The notes under the pieces are model-generated. The model ran no database searches. It had not been told where the DNA came from and worked only from the letters and a program-made list of their open reading frames with translations. Both the position numbers and the translations under genes were made by a program. Of a stretch of 64,000 bases of DNA, positions 23,409 through 33,090 are shown one piece after another; positions within the stretch are counted from its first letter, which is position 1; each line of letters starts with the position of its first letter. The DNA is from Prolixibacteraceae bacterium (lineage in GTDB: Bacteria; Bacteroidota; Bacteroidia; Bacteroidales; Prolixibacteraceae): the NCBI GenBank assembly GCA_018648265.1, contig JABGRN010000002.1, positions 45,123 through 109,122 of the forward strand, read 5' to 3'.

Positions 23409-23888
23409 TTTTATTGGAACTTGTCGTTTAAAATCCATTTCAAGAGAAATAAAAGTTTCTGTTCTTGCAATACCTTCTATTTCCTGAAGCTCGTCATCTA
23501 TAATCTTTTTTAAATGTTTGTTGGTTTTGGTTTGAATTTTAATAAAAATTGCATACTGCCCTGTGGTATAATGACATTCAACAACTTCCGGGATTTTCCT
23601 TAAAGCCTCGCTTACCTGAGTGTGATATTTAGCTTTATCTAAATAAATACCCATGTACGCACAAGTATTGTATCCCAATTTTTGGGGACTTACAATAAAT
23701 TCGCTCCCTTTTACAACACCAATATTTAATAAACGCTGAACACGTTGATGGATTGCTGCACCGGAAACTCCACATTCTCTGGCAACTTCTAAAAACGGAA
23801 TTCGGGCATTTTTTGTTATTAACTTTAATATTTTTTCATCCAGATCGTCTATATTGGCAGCTTTCTCTAAATAATCATTAGTTTCCAT
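23406..23888 (-). CDS. Lrp/AsnC family transcriptional regulator (paralog of 21331-21798)
   Basis: LDEKILKLITKNARIPFLEVARECGVSGAAIHQRVQRL; VECHYTTGQYAIFIKI shared with the other copy. Confidence 0.92.
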   Translation of the reverse strand: METNDYLEKAANIDDLDEKILKLITKNARIPFLEVARECGVSGAAIHQRVQRLLNIGVVKGSEFIVSPQKLGYNTCAYMGIYLDKAKYHTQVSEALRKIPEVVECHYTTGQYAIFIKIQTKTNKHLKKIIDDELQEIEGIARTETFISLEMDFKRQVPIK

Positions 23889-24028
23889 ATTTTTAAAATG
23901 TGTTACTGGTTACAAATCGACAAGCAAAAGTACGAATTATTTACAATAATTAAGTAAACGAACCAAAAATAGCCTCAACTATAACAATTTGAAACTAAAT
24001 CAAGATTTCCAATAATTTGAAATAAGTT

Positions 24029-25348
24029 TTATAATTCGGCTTTCAGTTGCGAAATGTCACTTCCTGTCGGTTCTTGGAACACTTTCAACTCAAATTCAGG
24101 AATAACCGCAAAAATATGATCAAAAATATCGGCCTGAATAGCTTCATAATTTGCCCACTCCTGGTCTTTTGAAAACACATAAATTTCGATGGGTAAACCT
24201 TTCCCGGATGGATTTAACTGTCGAACTAAAAATGTCATATCAAGATTTATCATTGGATGCTGTTGTAAATATACTTCCAGGTATTTTCTAAAAATACCGA
24301 CATTGGTTTGGTGACGGCCACTAATATAATCTTCATCAGAAAGATTTTTGCCTGAATTATATATTTTTAGTTCTTTTTCCTTTTGAATAACATAATCACG
24401 AATCAAATCAAACTTCTCAAACCGGCTTAACATTGCAGAATCGCAAAATTTAATGCTTCCCATATCAATTGAAACTGCACGCTTAATTCTTCTGCCCCCG
24501 GACTCTTCCATTCCTTTCCAATTATTAAAAGACTCTGCAACGAGTGCATAAGTCGGGATTGTTGAAATCGTTTTGTCCCAATTTTGAACTTTTACAGTAT
24601 TTAAAGTTATATCCAAAACGGTTCCATCAGCGCGGTGGCTTTTCATTTCAATCCAATCGCCAATATTTACCATATTATTTGCCGATAGTTGAATGGAGGC
24701 CACAAATCCAAGAATTGTATCTTTAAACACCAAAATTAACACTGCTGCCAAAGCACCCAGGCCAGCCAATAATACCGTTGGATCCTTGCCTAATAATACA
24801 GCAATAACCATTATTCCAGCCATAAAAAAAACAATTATTTTCACTAATTGAACATATCCTTTTATCGGGCGATGATGCGAATAAGTAGTAGTATTATAAA
24901 TTTCTAAGGCAGCATTTAACACTGAATTGGCAACAAAAACAATAATCATTGTAAAATAAAACCGGGCAATTTTCAATAAAAAAGCAGTTAATCCAAAATA
25001 ATAATCTTTTGACAATAGCTCAAGAGCCGCTGGTTCCAATTCGCCAAGTTCTTGATGTAAAACAGGATACGAAAAATCTGCCGTATAAAATAAAATCAAA
25101 GCCGGTATCAAATGAGCCAATCCACGGAAAACTTTGTTTTTAACAAGAATATCGTCCCAATCTGTTTTAGTACGTTTAGCAATGCGAGAAACAACACGCA
25201 AAATTATTTTTCGGGTTAAAAAGTGTGCCATCCATGCAATCAATATTATTACAACAACACAAATAAAAGCGGCTGTTGGTTTGGCAAGGAAATCCATACC
25301 ACCCAATTCCCGAAAGTAGTCAAGTAAAAATTTATAAATAATTCTCAT
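24029..25348 (-). CDS. MscS-family mechanosensitive ion channel (YbdG-like)
   Basis: ALAAVLILVFKDTILGFVASIQLSANNMVNIGDWIEM MscS core motif. Confidence 0.9.
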   Translation of the reverse strand: MRIIYKFLLDYFRELGGMDFLAKPTAAFICVVVIILIAWMAHFLTRKIILRVVSRIAKRTKTDWDDILVKNKVFRGLAHLIPALILFYTADFSYPVLHQELGELEPAALELLSKDYYFGLTAFLLKIARFYFTMIIVFVANSVLNAALEIYNTTTYSHHRPIKGYVQLVKIIVFFMAGIMVIAVLLGKDPTVLLAGLGALAAVLILVFKDTILGFVASIQLSANNMVNIGDWIEMKSHRADGTVLDITLNTVKVQNWDKTISTIPTYALVAESFNNWKGMEESGGRRIKRAVSIDMGSIKFCDSAMLSRFEKFDLIRDYVIQKEKELKIYNSGKNLSDEDYISGRHQTNVGIFRKYLEVYLQQHPMINLDMTFLVRQLNPSGKGLPIEIYVFSKDQEWANYEAIQADIFDHIFAVIPEFELKVFQEPTGSDISQLKAEL

Positions 25349-25402
25349 ACCTTAATTAATGATATTTGTTAATTTCAGCCAAAAATAATAAATGAGTTCG
25401 AT

Positions 25403-26677
25403 ATGAAACTGAAGATTCTGTTAATTTTTTTGCTTTTCCCAATCTTTTCCTTTTCGCAGGTAGATTTCAACAAATACTATGAAAGTAAATCTTTACGGTT
25501 CGATTTTTTATTGGGAGGAAATAATAAAGAGGTAAAAGTTTATCCTGAACAAATAAAACAAGAACCTTTTTGGGCAGGTTCAAAAACGAACTTACTGGAT
25601 CCCTTCAATTATGGAACTTTTCGTTTTAGGGTTTTCGATTTAAAATCAGATAGTTTGTTGTTTTCAAAAGGTTTTAGCACACTTTTTCAGGAGTGGCAAA
25701 CCACAGCAGAAGCAAAAAAAGTTGACAAAACATTTTACCAGGCAGTTATTTTTCCTTTTCCAAAAAACACGATACGATTGGAAATTGATGCCCGCCAATG
25801 GGAAGGTAATTTTAAAACCATTTATAAAACTGAAATTGATCCCCAGGATTATTTTATTCTGTCAGAAATTCCGGCTTCATTAAAATCAGTCGAAATAGTA
25901 CAAAATGGAGATCCAGAAAATACAGTGGATTTAGTGATTTTAGCCGAGGGATACACAATTTTAGAAATGGACAAATTTGTTGAAGATGCAACTCGAGTAA
26001 GCCAATATTTATTCAATGAGGAGCCTTTCAAATCTGAACAAGGAAAATTTAATGTTAAGGCTGTTTTAACGCCATCAATTGAATCCGGTACCGATGTCCC
26101 GGGAGAGAGTATTTATAAAAATACCTACTTTAATTCTACTTTTTATACTTTCAATTTGCCCCGCTACCTGACAACAAGCGATATGCAAGCTATTTACGAT
26201 GCCGCTGCTGTTGTTCCCTACGATCATATTTACATTTTAGTTAACACAGAACGTTATGGTGGTGGCGGTTTCTATAATTTTGTATCGGTTTGTTCGTCCG
26301 ACAACCATCTTACAAAAGAGGTTTTTGTACATGAATTTGGTCACGGTTTTGCCGGTTTAGGAGATGAATATTACAACTCGACAGTGGCTTACGAAGATTT
26401 TTACAACCTGAAAACTGAGCCCTGGGAACCTAACCTTACAACGCTTGTTGATTTTAATTTGAAATGGAAAGAAATGGTTTCCGATTCAATACCAATTCCC
26501 ACGCCACGTAAAACAATATTTAATAATTCTGTTGGGGCTTACGAAGGTGGAGGTTACATGAATAAAGGAATTTACAGTCCGTTTATCGATTGCCGTATGA
26601 AAAGCAATATTGCAAAAGGTTTTTGCCCGGTTTGCGAAGAAGCAATTAAAAAAGTAATTCGTTTTTATTCAGAATAA
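25403..26677 (+). CDS. Peptidase M64 (IgA peptidase M64-like), secreted
   Basis: Signal peptide; VDLVILAEGYT; zinc motif HEFGHGFAGLGDEYY; C-terminal CRMKSNIAKGFCPVCEEAI. Confidence 0.9.
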   Translation: MKLKILLIFLLFPIFSFSQVDFNKYYESKSLRFDFLLGGNNKEVKVYPEQIKQEPFWAGSKTNLLDPFNYGTFRFRVFDLKSDSLLFSKGFSTLFQEWQTTAEAKKVDKTFYQAVIFPFPKNTIRLEIDARQWEGNFKTIYKTEIDPQDYFILSEIPASLKSVEIVQNGDPENTVDLVILAEGYTILEMDKFVEDATRVSQYLFNEEPFKSEQGKFNVKAVLTPSIESGTDVPGESIYKNTYFNSTFYTFNLPRYLTTSDMQAIYDAAAVVPYDHIYILVNTERYGGGGFYNFVSVCSSDNHLTKEVFVHEFGHGFAGLGDEYYNSTVAYEDFYNLKTEPWEPNLTTLVDFNLKWKEMVSDSIPIPTPRKTIFNNSVGAYEGGGYMNKGIYSPFIDCRMKSNIAKGFCPVCEEAIKKVIRFYSE

Positions 26678-26687
26678 ATAACAAAAA

Positions 26688-26717
26688 AAGACGGGTGAGA
26701 TATTTCCCATCCGTCTT
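26688..26717. terminator. Putative bidirectional terminator
   Basis: AAGACGGGTGAGATATTTCCCATCCGTCTT hairpin in a convergent intergenic region. Confidence 0.65.
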
Positions 26718-26736
26718 CAAGTTCATAAACACCATT

Positions 26737-27066
26737 TTATTCTTTTTTAGCTAACGCTTTGGTAACAAAATAGGCTACAATTAAACCTAATCCACCAAAA
26801 AGCAAAATCATTGTAAAGAACGCGGCAACTTCGTTAATAACATTCGAAAATGCAAAACCGGCAGCTACCCCAATTGCAAGGGCAATCATAAAAACCCCCC
26901 ACTTTACCAAATCCAATCTTTTTCCAATTGGGTCCCTTTTAAAAATATTGGCATCTATTCCTTTTTCAACAAGTGCCAATCGTTCTTTAGTACGGGTAGT
27001 CCAATAAACATACAAAATGGCGAAAAGTGTCAAAAAAAATCCAATAGGTACAAAAATTCCTTCCAT
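26737..27066 (-). CDS. Small membrane protein, DUF6249-like
   Basis: IGFFLTLFAILYVYWTTRTKERLALVEKG followed by TM helices. Confidence 0.7.
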   Translation of the reverse strand: MEGIFVPIGFFLTLFAILYVYWTTRTKERLALVEKGIDANIFKRDPIGKRLDLVKWGVFMIALAIGVAAGFAFSNVINEVAAFFTMILLFGGLGLIVAYFVTKALAKKE

Positions 27067-27204
27067 GACATTTAATTTAAATTGTTAATAATTCGTTTTT
27101 ATGCATTTATGACGCTACATTTATTTCGTGGTTACACTTTTTTAAGAAATTATTTTTCACAAAAAACTTGTAACCTGATTTTACTTTTTACGTCAAAGTA
27201 TCAG

Positions 27205-27771
27205 ATGGAACAAAAAAACGATATTTATTATATTGAAAAGGTTAAAAATGGCCAGACCAATCAATTTTCGTATATCGTTGAAAAATACCAGGATATTGTA
27301 TTTTCTATTGCATTAAAAGTTCTTAGAAATCGTGAAGATGCAGAAGAAATGGCGCAGGAAAGTTTCATAAAAGCGTACAAATCGTTACACACTTTTAAAG
27401 GAACAGCAAAGTTCTCGACCTGGTTATACCGGATTACTTATAACAATTGTATTTCTGAAATCAGGAAAAAGAAACAATATTTTGTATCGACCGATGATAT
27501 TGAAATAAAAGACGATTCAGAGGAATTTGACCTGGATGGGATTCCTGCAGAGAACCGAGCAAAATATATCCAGGCTGCTTTAGATAAACTAAATGGTGAA
27601 GAGTACACTTTGGTTTTACTTTATTATTTTGAAAATCAATCGATTAACGAAATTTGTAAGGCCACTAAACTCTCTGCAAGTAACGCAAAGGTGAAGTTAC
27701 ACCGGGCCAGGAAAAAGCTCTATACTATTTTAAATGAAATGTTAAAAGAAGAATTATACACAATATTATGA
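27205..27771 (+). CDS. ECF-type RNA polymerase sigma factor
   Basis: YQDIVFSIALKVLRNREDAEEMAQESFIKAYKSLHTFKGTAKFSTWLYRITYNNCISEIRKKK; C-terminal region 4. Internal ATG at 27205 fits better than 27082. Confidence 0.9.
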   Translation: MEQKNDIYYIEKVKNGQTNQFSYIVEKYQDIVFSIALKVLRNREDAEEMAQESFIKAYKSLHTFKGTAKFSTWLYRITYNNCISEIRKKKQYFVSTDDIEIKDDSEEFDLDGIPAENRAKYIQAALDKLNGEEYTLVLLYYFENQSINEICKATKLSASNAKVKLHRARKKLYTILNEMLKEELYTIL

Positions 27772-28178
27772 ACGATTTAAAAGACATAAAATTAAAAACA
27801 TTGCTTAGTGAAATGAAATTGGAAACGCCAAAATCCGATTTTTCTGTTCAGGTAATGAATAAAATTTTTGAAGAAAACTATGAACTTGAAAAAATTAAAT
27901 CGGCACGAATACTTGGAAACGGATTCTGGGTTTTTGTTTTGCTGTTCATCGTATTATTCATGGTATTTTATGTTATTTCAAACATTGGGTCGGGAGCAGA
28001 GAGTGATTTTGCCAAAATACTACCTGAAATAAAAACAAGTGGTTTTTCAAATGCCTATCAATCGTTTTTCGAAAAACTGGGAACAGGTCCTCTAAGTATT
28101 GCAGGAATTCTATTAGCCTCATCATTACTTCTTTTTATCGAACAATTTTTCAGTTCAAGATCCAAAATAGTATTATGA
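27768..28178 (+). CDS. Membrane protein, likely cognate regulator/anti-sigma-like partner of the ECF sigma
   Basis: ATGA overlap with the sigma gene; short cytoplasmic N-terminus and two TM segments. Confidence 0.55.
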   Translation: MNDLKDIKLKTLLSEMKLETPKSDFSVQVMNKIFEENYELEKIKSARILGNGFWVFVLLFIVLFMVFYVISNIGSGAESDFAKILPEIKTSGFSNAYQSFFEKLGTGPLSIAGILLASSLLLFIEQFFSSRSKIVL

Positions 28179-28185
28179 TACTACA

Positions 28186-28355
28186 TTAAGGGCATCTCTA
28201 AAAACTCTGAAAACCCTTCGGGAACGAAGATATTAAACAATCTGACTGCGTTATAATTTTTTGAAATAGCTACGGCTATTCTAAAAAATTATGCCTTGCA
28301 TATTATTCATTATCTTCATTTTTTGAAAGAAATGAGTTTTTAGAGATGCCCTTAA
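28186..28355. repeat. MITE-like palindromic element
   Basis: 22-bp perfect terminal inverted repeats TTAAGGGCATCTCTAAAAACTC / GAGTTTTTAGAGATGCCCTTAA; internal hairpin AATTTTTTGAAATAGC-TACG-GCTATTCTAAAAAATT. Confidence 0.75.
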
Positions 28356-28452
28356 ATAATTGGCTCGACTAAACATCTTTCATACCATTTCATAAGTTGC
28401 CATATTTTAATTGGCAAAATAAATCACCCAAACTGCAACATTTTCACAAGCA

Positions 28453-28851
28453 GTGTTGTCAAACGTTTATAATTTCAAATTAAAAACAAATATTATGATT
28501 GAAGATTTATTAATTCCGGCAGTAATCTTTTTTGCAATGTTCCACATCATTAAACTGATTTCCGACCATTTGCTAAAACGAAAATTAATTAAAGCAGAAC
28601 AGTACGAAAAAGTTGGAATACTGGAACCTCCAACACCGACTTCTGAAGAAGTTAACAAATATCCTTCGTTAAAATGGGGATTGGTAGCTTTAATGTCAGG
28701 ATTAGGTTTTATTTTAATTGAAGTGCTTCGAGTAATTAATCCCGATTTAATCGACTACCGCGATGCAGTCCTTCCTGTAGGAATATTATTGGTTTTTGTT
28801 GCGCTCGGATTTCTAATTTATTTCTTTATAATGAATGGAAAGAAAAAGTAG
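28453..28851 (+). CDS. Small membrane protein, DUF6249-like
   Basis: FNLK..MIEDLLIPAVIFFAMFHIIKLISDHLLKRKLI, KWGLVALMSGLGFILIEVL; similar layout to the 26737 gene. Confidence 0.65.
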   Translation: MLSNVYNFKLKTNIMIEDLLIPAVIFFAMFHIIKLISDHLLKRKLIKAEQYEKVGILEPPTPTSEEVNKYPSLKWGLVALMSGLGFILIEVLRVINPDLIDYRDAVLPVGILLVFVALGFLIYFFIMNGKKK

Positions 28852-28859
28852 GTAGTGTT

Positions 28860-28993
28860 CAGTCGCAGTTGCAGTATTCAGTCGCAGTTTTCAGTCGCAG
28901 TTTTCAGTCTCAGTGGACAGTCTCAGTTTTCAGTAAATAATATTGTTTAATAACTGTAAACTGAGACTGTGACTGAAAACTGTGACTGAAAAC
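28860..28993. repeat. 13-nt repeat array arranged as an inverted repeat (CAGTCKCAGTNNN units, then ACTGNGACTGAAA units)
   Basis: Direct reading: ...CAGTCGCAGTTTTCAGTCGCAGTTTTCAGTCTCAGT... then ...ACTGAGACTGTGACTGAAAACTGTGACTGAAAACT. Confidence 0.85.
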
Positions 28994-29000
28994 TTTTCTC

Positions 29001-29972
29001 CTATTCAAAACGATGTCCCTCAATGTTTTTAAACCCCCTTAAAAAATCTTCGGTTTTCATTCTTTTTTTACCGGCAATTTGCAAATCTGTTATTTGTAAC
29101 CATCCATTTCCACAGGCTACATTTACAAAAGTTTTTCCATCAGTTTTAATAGTACCAGGTTCTGCACTGGTTGATAATTCAATTTTTGTGGCAAAAAATA
29201 TTTTAGTTTGAATTTTCTGTCCCGATTCATTGGTTGTCAAATTAGTCCATGCCGCTGGGTACGGCGACAAACCGCGAATCTGGTTTCGAATGCTTTCACT
29301 TTCTTCTGTCCAATTTATTTTACAATCATCTTTAAAAATTTTAGGGGCGTGTTTTATTTCTAAATTCCCAATTAATTCCGATTGCGAAACAGCTTGAATA
29401 TTACCCCCTGCAATTGCTTCCACAGTTTCAACCACCAGTTTTGCACCAATTTCCATTAACCGGTCGTGAACATCACCAACGGTTTCATTTTCGCCAATTT
29501 CAGTTTCTTTGTTGAAAAGGATTTTCCCGGTATCAATTTTCTGGTCAAGTAAAAAAGTGGTCACACCAGTTTTTGTTTCGCCATTAATAATTGCCCAGTT
29601 TAAAGGTGCAGCGCCACGATACTGTGGCAACAAAGAACCGTGCAAATTGAACGTTCCGAATTTTGGCATATTCCAAACCACTTCCGGCAACATTCTAAAA
29701 GCAACTATTACCTGCAAATCAGCTTTTAATAATTTTAATTCATCTAAAAATTCCGGGTTTTTTAATTTCCCTGGCTGAAGTATCTTCAGGTTATTTTCAA
29801 CGGCGTATTTTTTTACTGACGATTCATTTATTTTTTTACCCCGACCAGCAGGTTTGTCGGGTGCAGTAATAACTCCAACAACATTGTAAGCACCCTCAAA
29901 CAACGCCTTTAAACTTGCCACAGCAAACTCTGGCGTTCCCATAAATATTATCCGAAGTTTTTTTCCAAACAT
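29001..29972 (-). CDS. fmt: Methionyl-tRNA formyltransferase
   Basis: LRIIFMGTPEFAVASLKALFE, GRGKK, NLHGSLLPQYRGAAPLNWAIINGETKTGVTTF. Confidence 0.96.
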   Translation of the reverse strand: MFGKKLRIIFMGTPEFAVASLKALFEGAYNVVGVITAPDKPAGRGKKINESSVKKYAVENNLKILQPGKLKNPEFLDELKLLKADLQVIVAFRMLPEVVWNMPKFGTFNLHGSLLPQYRGAAPLNWAIINGETKTGVTTFLLDQKIDTGKILFNKETEIGENETVGDVHDRLMEIGAKLVVETVEAIAGGNIQAVSQSELIGNLEIKHAPKIFKDDCKINWTEESESIRNQIRGLSPYPAAWTNLTTNESGQKIQTKIFFATKIELSTSAEPGTIKTDGKTFVNVACGNGWLQITDLQIAGKKRMKTEDFLRGFKNIEGHRFE

Positions 29973-30000
29973 TCCATCATTAATTTAAATTAACATAAAA

Positions 30001-30282
30001 TCAATTCTTCTTTTTTTCCCCTTCTTGGGAAGGGCTTGGTGAGGCCTTAATTCCTTTTCTCAAAACAGTATTCCCTTTTTGCGCTTTTGGCTGATACGGG
30101 CAATTCCTGCAACCATTTGAGCAACAATATCCCCGACGCACCAGATATTCTTCGGTCATAATCCGATAGCCGTTCTCCATAGAATAATCTGGTCCCTCCA
30201 CCAAACCATCACTAAAACTATCGGGATCACCAAAAATATCGTCGAAATACCCCATCTTTAAATTTTCCTCAAAACTAAACAT
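30001..30282 (-). CDS. Cys-rich small protein, DUF5522-like
   Basis: LVEGPDYSMENGYRIMTEEYLVRRGYCCSNGCRNCPY. Confidence 0.7.
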   Translation of the reverse strand: MFSFEENLKMGYFDDIFGDPDSFSDGLVEGPDYSMENGYRIMTEEYLVRRGYCCSNGCRNCPYQPKAQKGNTVLRKGIKASPSPSQEGEKKKN

Positions 30283-30366
30283 TATCTTTAAAAATTAGAC
30301 GGTCACACTTTTAGATATTTGTGTTGAGAAAAGAATATTACAAACATCATTCAACTTAAATAAAAT

Positions 30367-30762
30367 ATGGGAATTGAAAAAGATTACTTGATGAGACAAA
30401 TAATGATGCTGTTCGAAGTCGTTCAAAAAATTCTTCGACACAGAAAAAAAGGAGAAACAAAACCTGCTCTCGACCAAGTCAAATATTTTTATCAAACCCT
30501 GAAAATCGATAAAAATGTCGAATCATTGGGAATTGAAGAGTTGTTTGAATTCCTGGAAAAAGATAAAAACCTGACAAACGAACAAATTGAAATGGTTGCA
30601 TTTGTTTTAAAAGAACAAGGCGAACTTGAATCAAATAAGGAACAAGGATTGGACTACTTTCGAAAATCATATTTTTTGCTTAAAAAAGTTGAACGGGAAA
30701 GCATCACTTTTTCAATGGATCGGCAAATGAAAATTTCTGAATTAAGAGAGTATTTGAATTGA
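30367..30762 (+). CDS. Hypothetical protein (DUF6483-like helical)
   Basis: MGIEKDYLMRQIMMLFEVVQKILR; coherent ORF with good codon usage. Confidence 0.6.
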   Translation: MGIEKDYLMRQIMMLFEVVQKILRHRKKGETKPALDQVKYFYQTLKIDKNVESLGIEELFEFLEKDKNLTNEQIEMVAFVLKEQGELESNKEQGLDYFRKSYFLLKKVERESITFSMDRQMKISELREYLN

Positions 30763-30798
30763 TTGAATTAGTAAAAAATTCCAATTTTATTTTTAAAT

Positions 30799-30969
30799 AG
30801 TGTCTCTTAGAAAACGCCAATAACAGCGTTATGCTCATCTTGAAAACAGTCATCCCGATTTTATCGGGACTCTTTGATTTTCAAGATTTCGTCCCGATAG
30901 TTGTCGGGATTCTTGACATTTTCTAAGAAACACTTGAAAAATATATAGTTTTCTAAGAAGTACTAAATA
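30799..30969. repeat. Nested palindromic intergenic element
   Basis: AGTGTCTCTTAGAAAA (30799-30814) / TTTTCTAAGAAACACT (30919-30934), ATCTTGAAAA/TTTTCAAGAT, and two TCCCGA...TCGGGA hairpins; a second right-end-like TTTTCTAAGAAGTACT follows. Confidence 0.7.
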
Positions 30970-30992
30970 GAGAGAAATAAAATCTGTTTGGA

Positions 30993-31904
30993 CTAAAGAA
31001 AAAACAAAGCAACACCGCCAACCGTAATCACCGCGCCCAGGATTTCCTTCCAGTTTAGTTTTTCTTTAAATAAAATAACAGCCGGCGGAATTATTAAAAC
31101 CGGCACAATTGCCATAAGTGTTGCTGCAATTCCGGTTTTCGTGTTTTGCACTGCCAGCAACGAAAAAGAAACCCCAAGAAAAGGTCCAAAAAAAGCGCCC
31201 AACGAAATTCGTTTCATTGCCGGGCGATGTTTTAATGCTGCCCAAACCCGTGGCCAGCGATTCATAAAAAAGAACAAAATTGCAAATCCAACTATCCCGG
31301 TTAGCACCCGTATTTGAGAAGCTGAAAAAGCATCGTAGTCGCCCATTCCTTTTTTACTCAAAACCAGACCTGTTGCCTGTCCCAAAGCACCACCAAGTGC
31401 CAGTAAGATTCCCGGAACAGAATAATTCGATTTTATTTTTTTTCTAATCTCCCCGTTCTTTTCAGTTTTTTCCCGTTTTAGAATCACAAGTATTATCCCG
31501 GTTAAAGTTACCACCATTCCTAACAAGTTCATTTGTGTCAGAACCTCACCCAAAATTAGCCAACTGATAAATGCGGTAAATGGCGGAGTAAGTGCCATCA
31601 TTAACATCGAAATGCGCGCACCAATTACGACAAATGCCTGAAAAAGCAAGAGGTCTCCTATTACAAAACCAACCAACCCGGAAAGTGCCAACCACTTCCA
31701 TTGAAATAACGTGGCATCGGTTGGAAAAAAAACGCCCCGGGCAATCAAAGTAAAAATACCGAGGAAAAAAAAAGCCATTACCAATCGGATTAAATTTACC
31801 GCCAGCGATCCCACTTTTTTCCCTGCCGACTCGAATGCCAGACTGGTAACCGTCCAAAATACGGCAGTTAAAATAGCTGCTATTTCACCAAAATGATTCT
31901 GCAT
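30993..31904 (-). CDS. EamA/DMT-family transporter
   Basis: Ten-TM profile with duplicated EamA-like halves (ILAALTAVFWTVTSLAFE..., FLGVSFSLLAVQNTKTGIAATLMAIVPVLIIP). Confidence 0.88.
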   Translation of the reverse strand: MQNHFGEIAAILTAVFWTVTSLAFESAGKKVGSLAVNLIRLVMAFFFLGIFTLIARGVFFPTDATLFQWKWLALSGLVGFVIGDLLLFQAFVVIGARISMLMMALTPPFTAFISWLILGEVLTQMNLLGMVVTLTGIILVILKREKTEKNGEIRKKIKSNYSVPGILLALGGALGQATGLVLSKKGMGDYDAFSASQIRVLTGIVGFAILFFFMNRWPRVWAALKHRPAMKRISLGAFFGPFLGVSFSLLAVQNTKTGIAATLMAIVPVLIIPPAVILFKEKLNWKEILGAVITVGGVALFFL

Positions 31905-31942
31905 AATTTAGTTGGCAAATGTAATATTTCTATAAAATTAAT

Positions 31943-31976
31943 AAAGCCTTTCCATCAACCGATAGAAAGGCTTTTT
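31943..31976. terminator. Putative terminator
   Basis: AAAGCCTTTC-CATCAACCGATA-GAAAGGCTTTTT. Confidence 0.75.
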
Positions 31977-31998
31977 AAAATATTATGTTGTTAATAAC

Positions 31999-33090
31999 TT
32001 AATCTAACAATTCGGCAACAGTTGCACGAAGCTCTTCAGCACGCTTGTTCTTGGCAACAATTTTACCTGTTTTATCCACTATTAAACTCGAAGGAATTGA
32101 ATTTACAGCATACAACTTGGCCGCTGCATTTTGCCAGTAAGCCAAATCGGAAACATGGGACCAGGTTAAATTATCATCTTCAATGGCTTTAAGCCAGGCC
32201 TCCTTTTCGCGATCGAGTGAAACGCCAAAAACAGTAAACCCTTTATCTTTGTAATCGTTATAAACCGCCACAACATTCGGGTTTTCTGCACGGCAAGGAC
32301 CACACCAGGCTGCCCAAAAATCTAACAATGTCAATTCATTCTCAGAATAAATATCAGAAAATTTAATAGGATTTCCATCGACATCATTTTGCTTAAAATC
32401 TGGAGCAATTTGTCCAACAGCAACAGTTTTCAATTGTTCAATGCGTACTTTTAAATCTATAATTGATTGAACAGTTCCCAGTTTCGGATCGAGCCCTTTT
32501 ACCAATTCATCAAGATCTTTCACCTCTTTGCCATGCTGAATCCGTGACAAGAAATATGGTGCTGCATACGACGCCGGATTATTTATAATAAAATCTTCCT
32601 GTAAAACATTAGTGCTTTCATACATCTCATTTACCTGAACCATCAGTTCTTCTGCTTTTGCCACATCTCCAGCAGCCGCAACTTCACGCGATTGCTGATA
32701 CAATTTCATATATTCTTCACTAATCTTTTTTATTTTATTATCCACACTTTTATATTCATCATGAGTTGCAGAACCTGTAATATCGGCCATAGAAAGTGAA
32801 TCAACTTTCCCGATGAAAGTCATTTTTTCATTTTCAACAAAAATTATTGTTTTTTCCCGCTGCCCTAATACCGATAAATAATACTCTCCCGGAACAGCAA
32901 CTTCGCCTTCTAATATTGCAACTCCATCAACAATTTCAACAGTATCAACAGGAATCCAGGCACTTGTGCCACGTTGTTCCAACAAAATCTGGCCTTCGCC
33001 GCCTTCCAGGTTTATATTAATTTCATAACCTGTTTGCTGGGTGCAGGCAAACAAAATAACCCCTAAAATAAGAACCAAATACTTTTTCAT
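31999..33090 (-). CDS. TlpA-like thioredoxin-family lipoprotein with DUF4369-type N-terminus
   Basis: Lipobox ILFACTQQ; FWAAWCGPCRAENPNVVAVYNDY (WCGPC). Confidence 0.92.
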   Translation of the reverse strand: MKKYLVLILGVILFACTQQTGYEININLEGGEGQILLEQRGTSAWIPVDTVEIVDGVAILEGEVAVPGEYYLSVLGQREKTIIFVENEKMTFIGKVDSLSMADITGSATHDEYKSVDNKIKKISEEYMKLYQQSREVAAAGDVAKAEELMVQVNEMYESTNVLQEDFIINNPASYAAPYFLSRIQHGKEVKDLDELVKGLDPKLGTVQSIIDLKVRIEQLKTVAVGQIAPDFKQNDVDGNPIKFSDIYSENELTLLDFWAAWCGPCRAENPNVVAVYNDYKDKGFTVFGVSLDREKEAWLKAIEDDNLTWSHVSDLAYWQNAAAKLYAVNSIPSSLIVDKTGKIVAKNKRAEELRATVAELLD

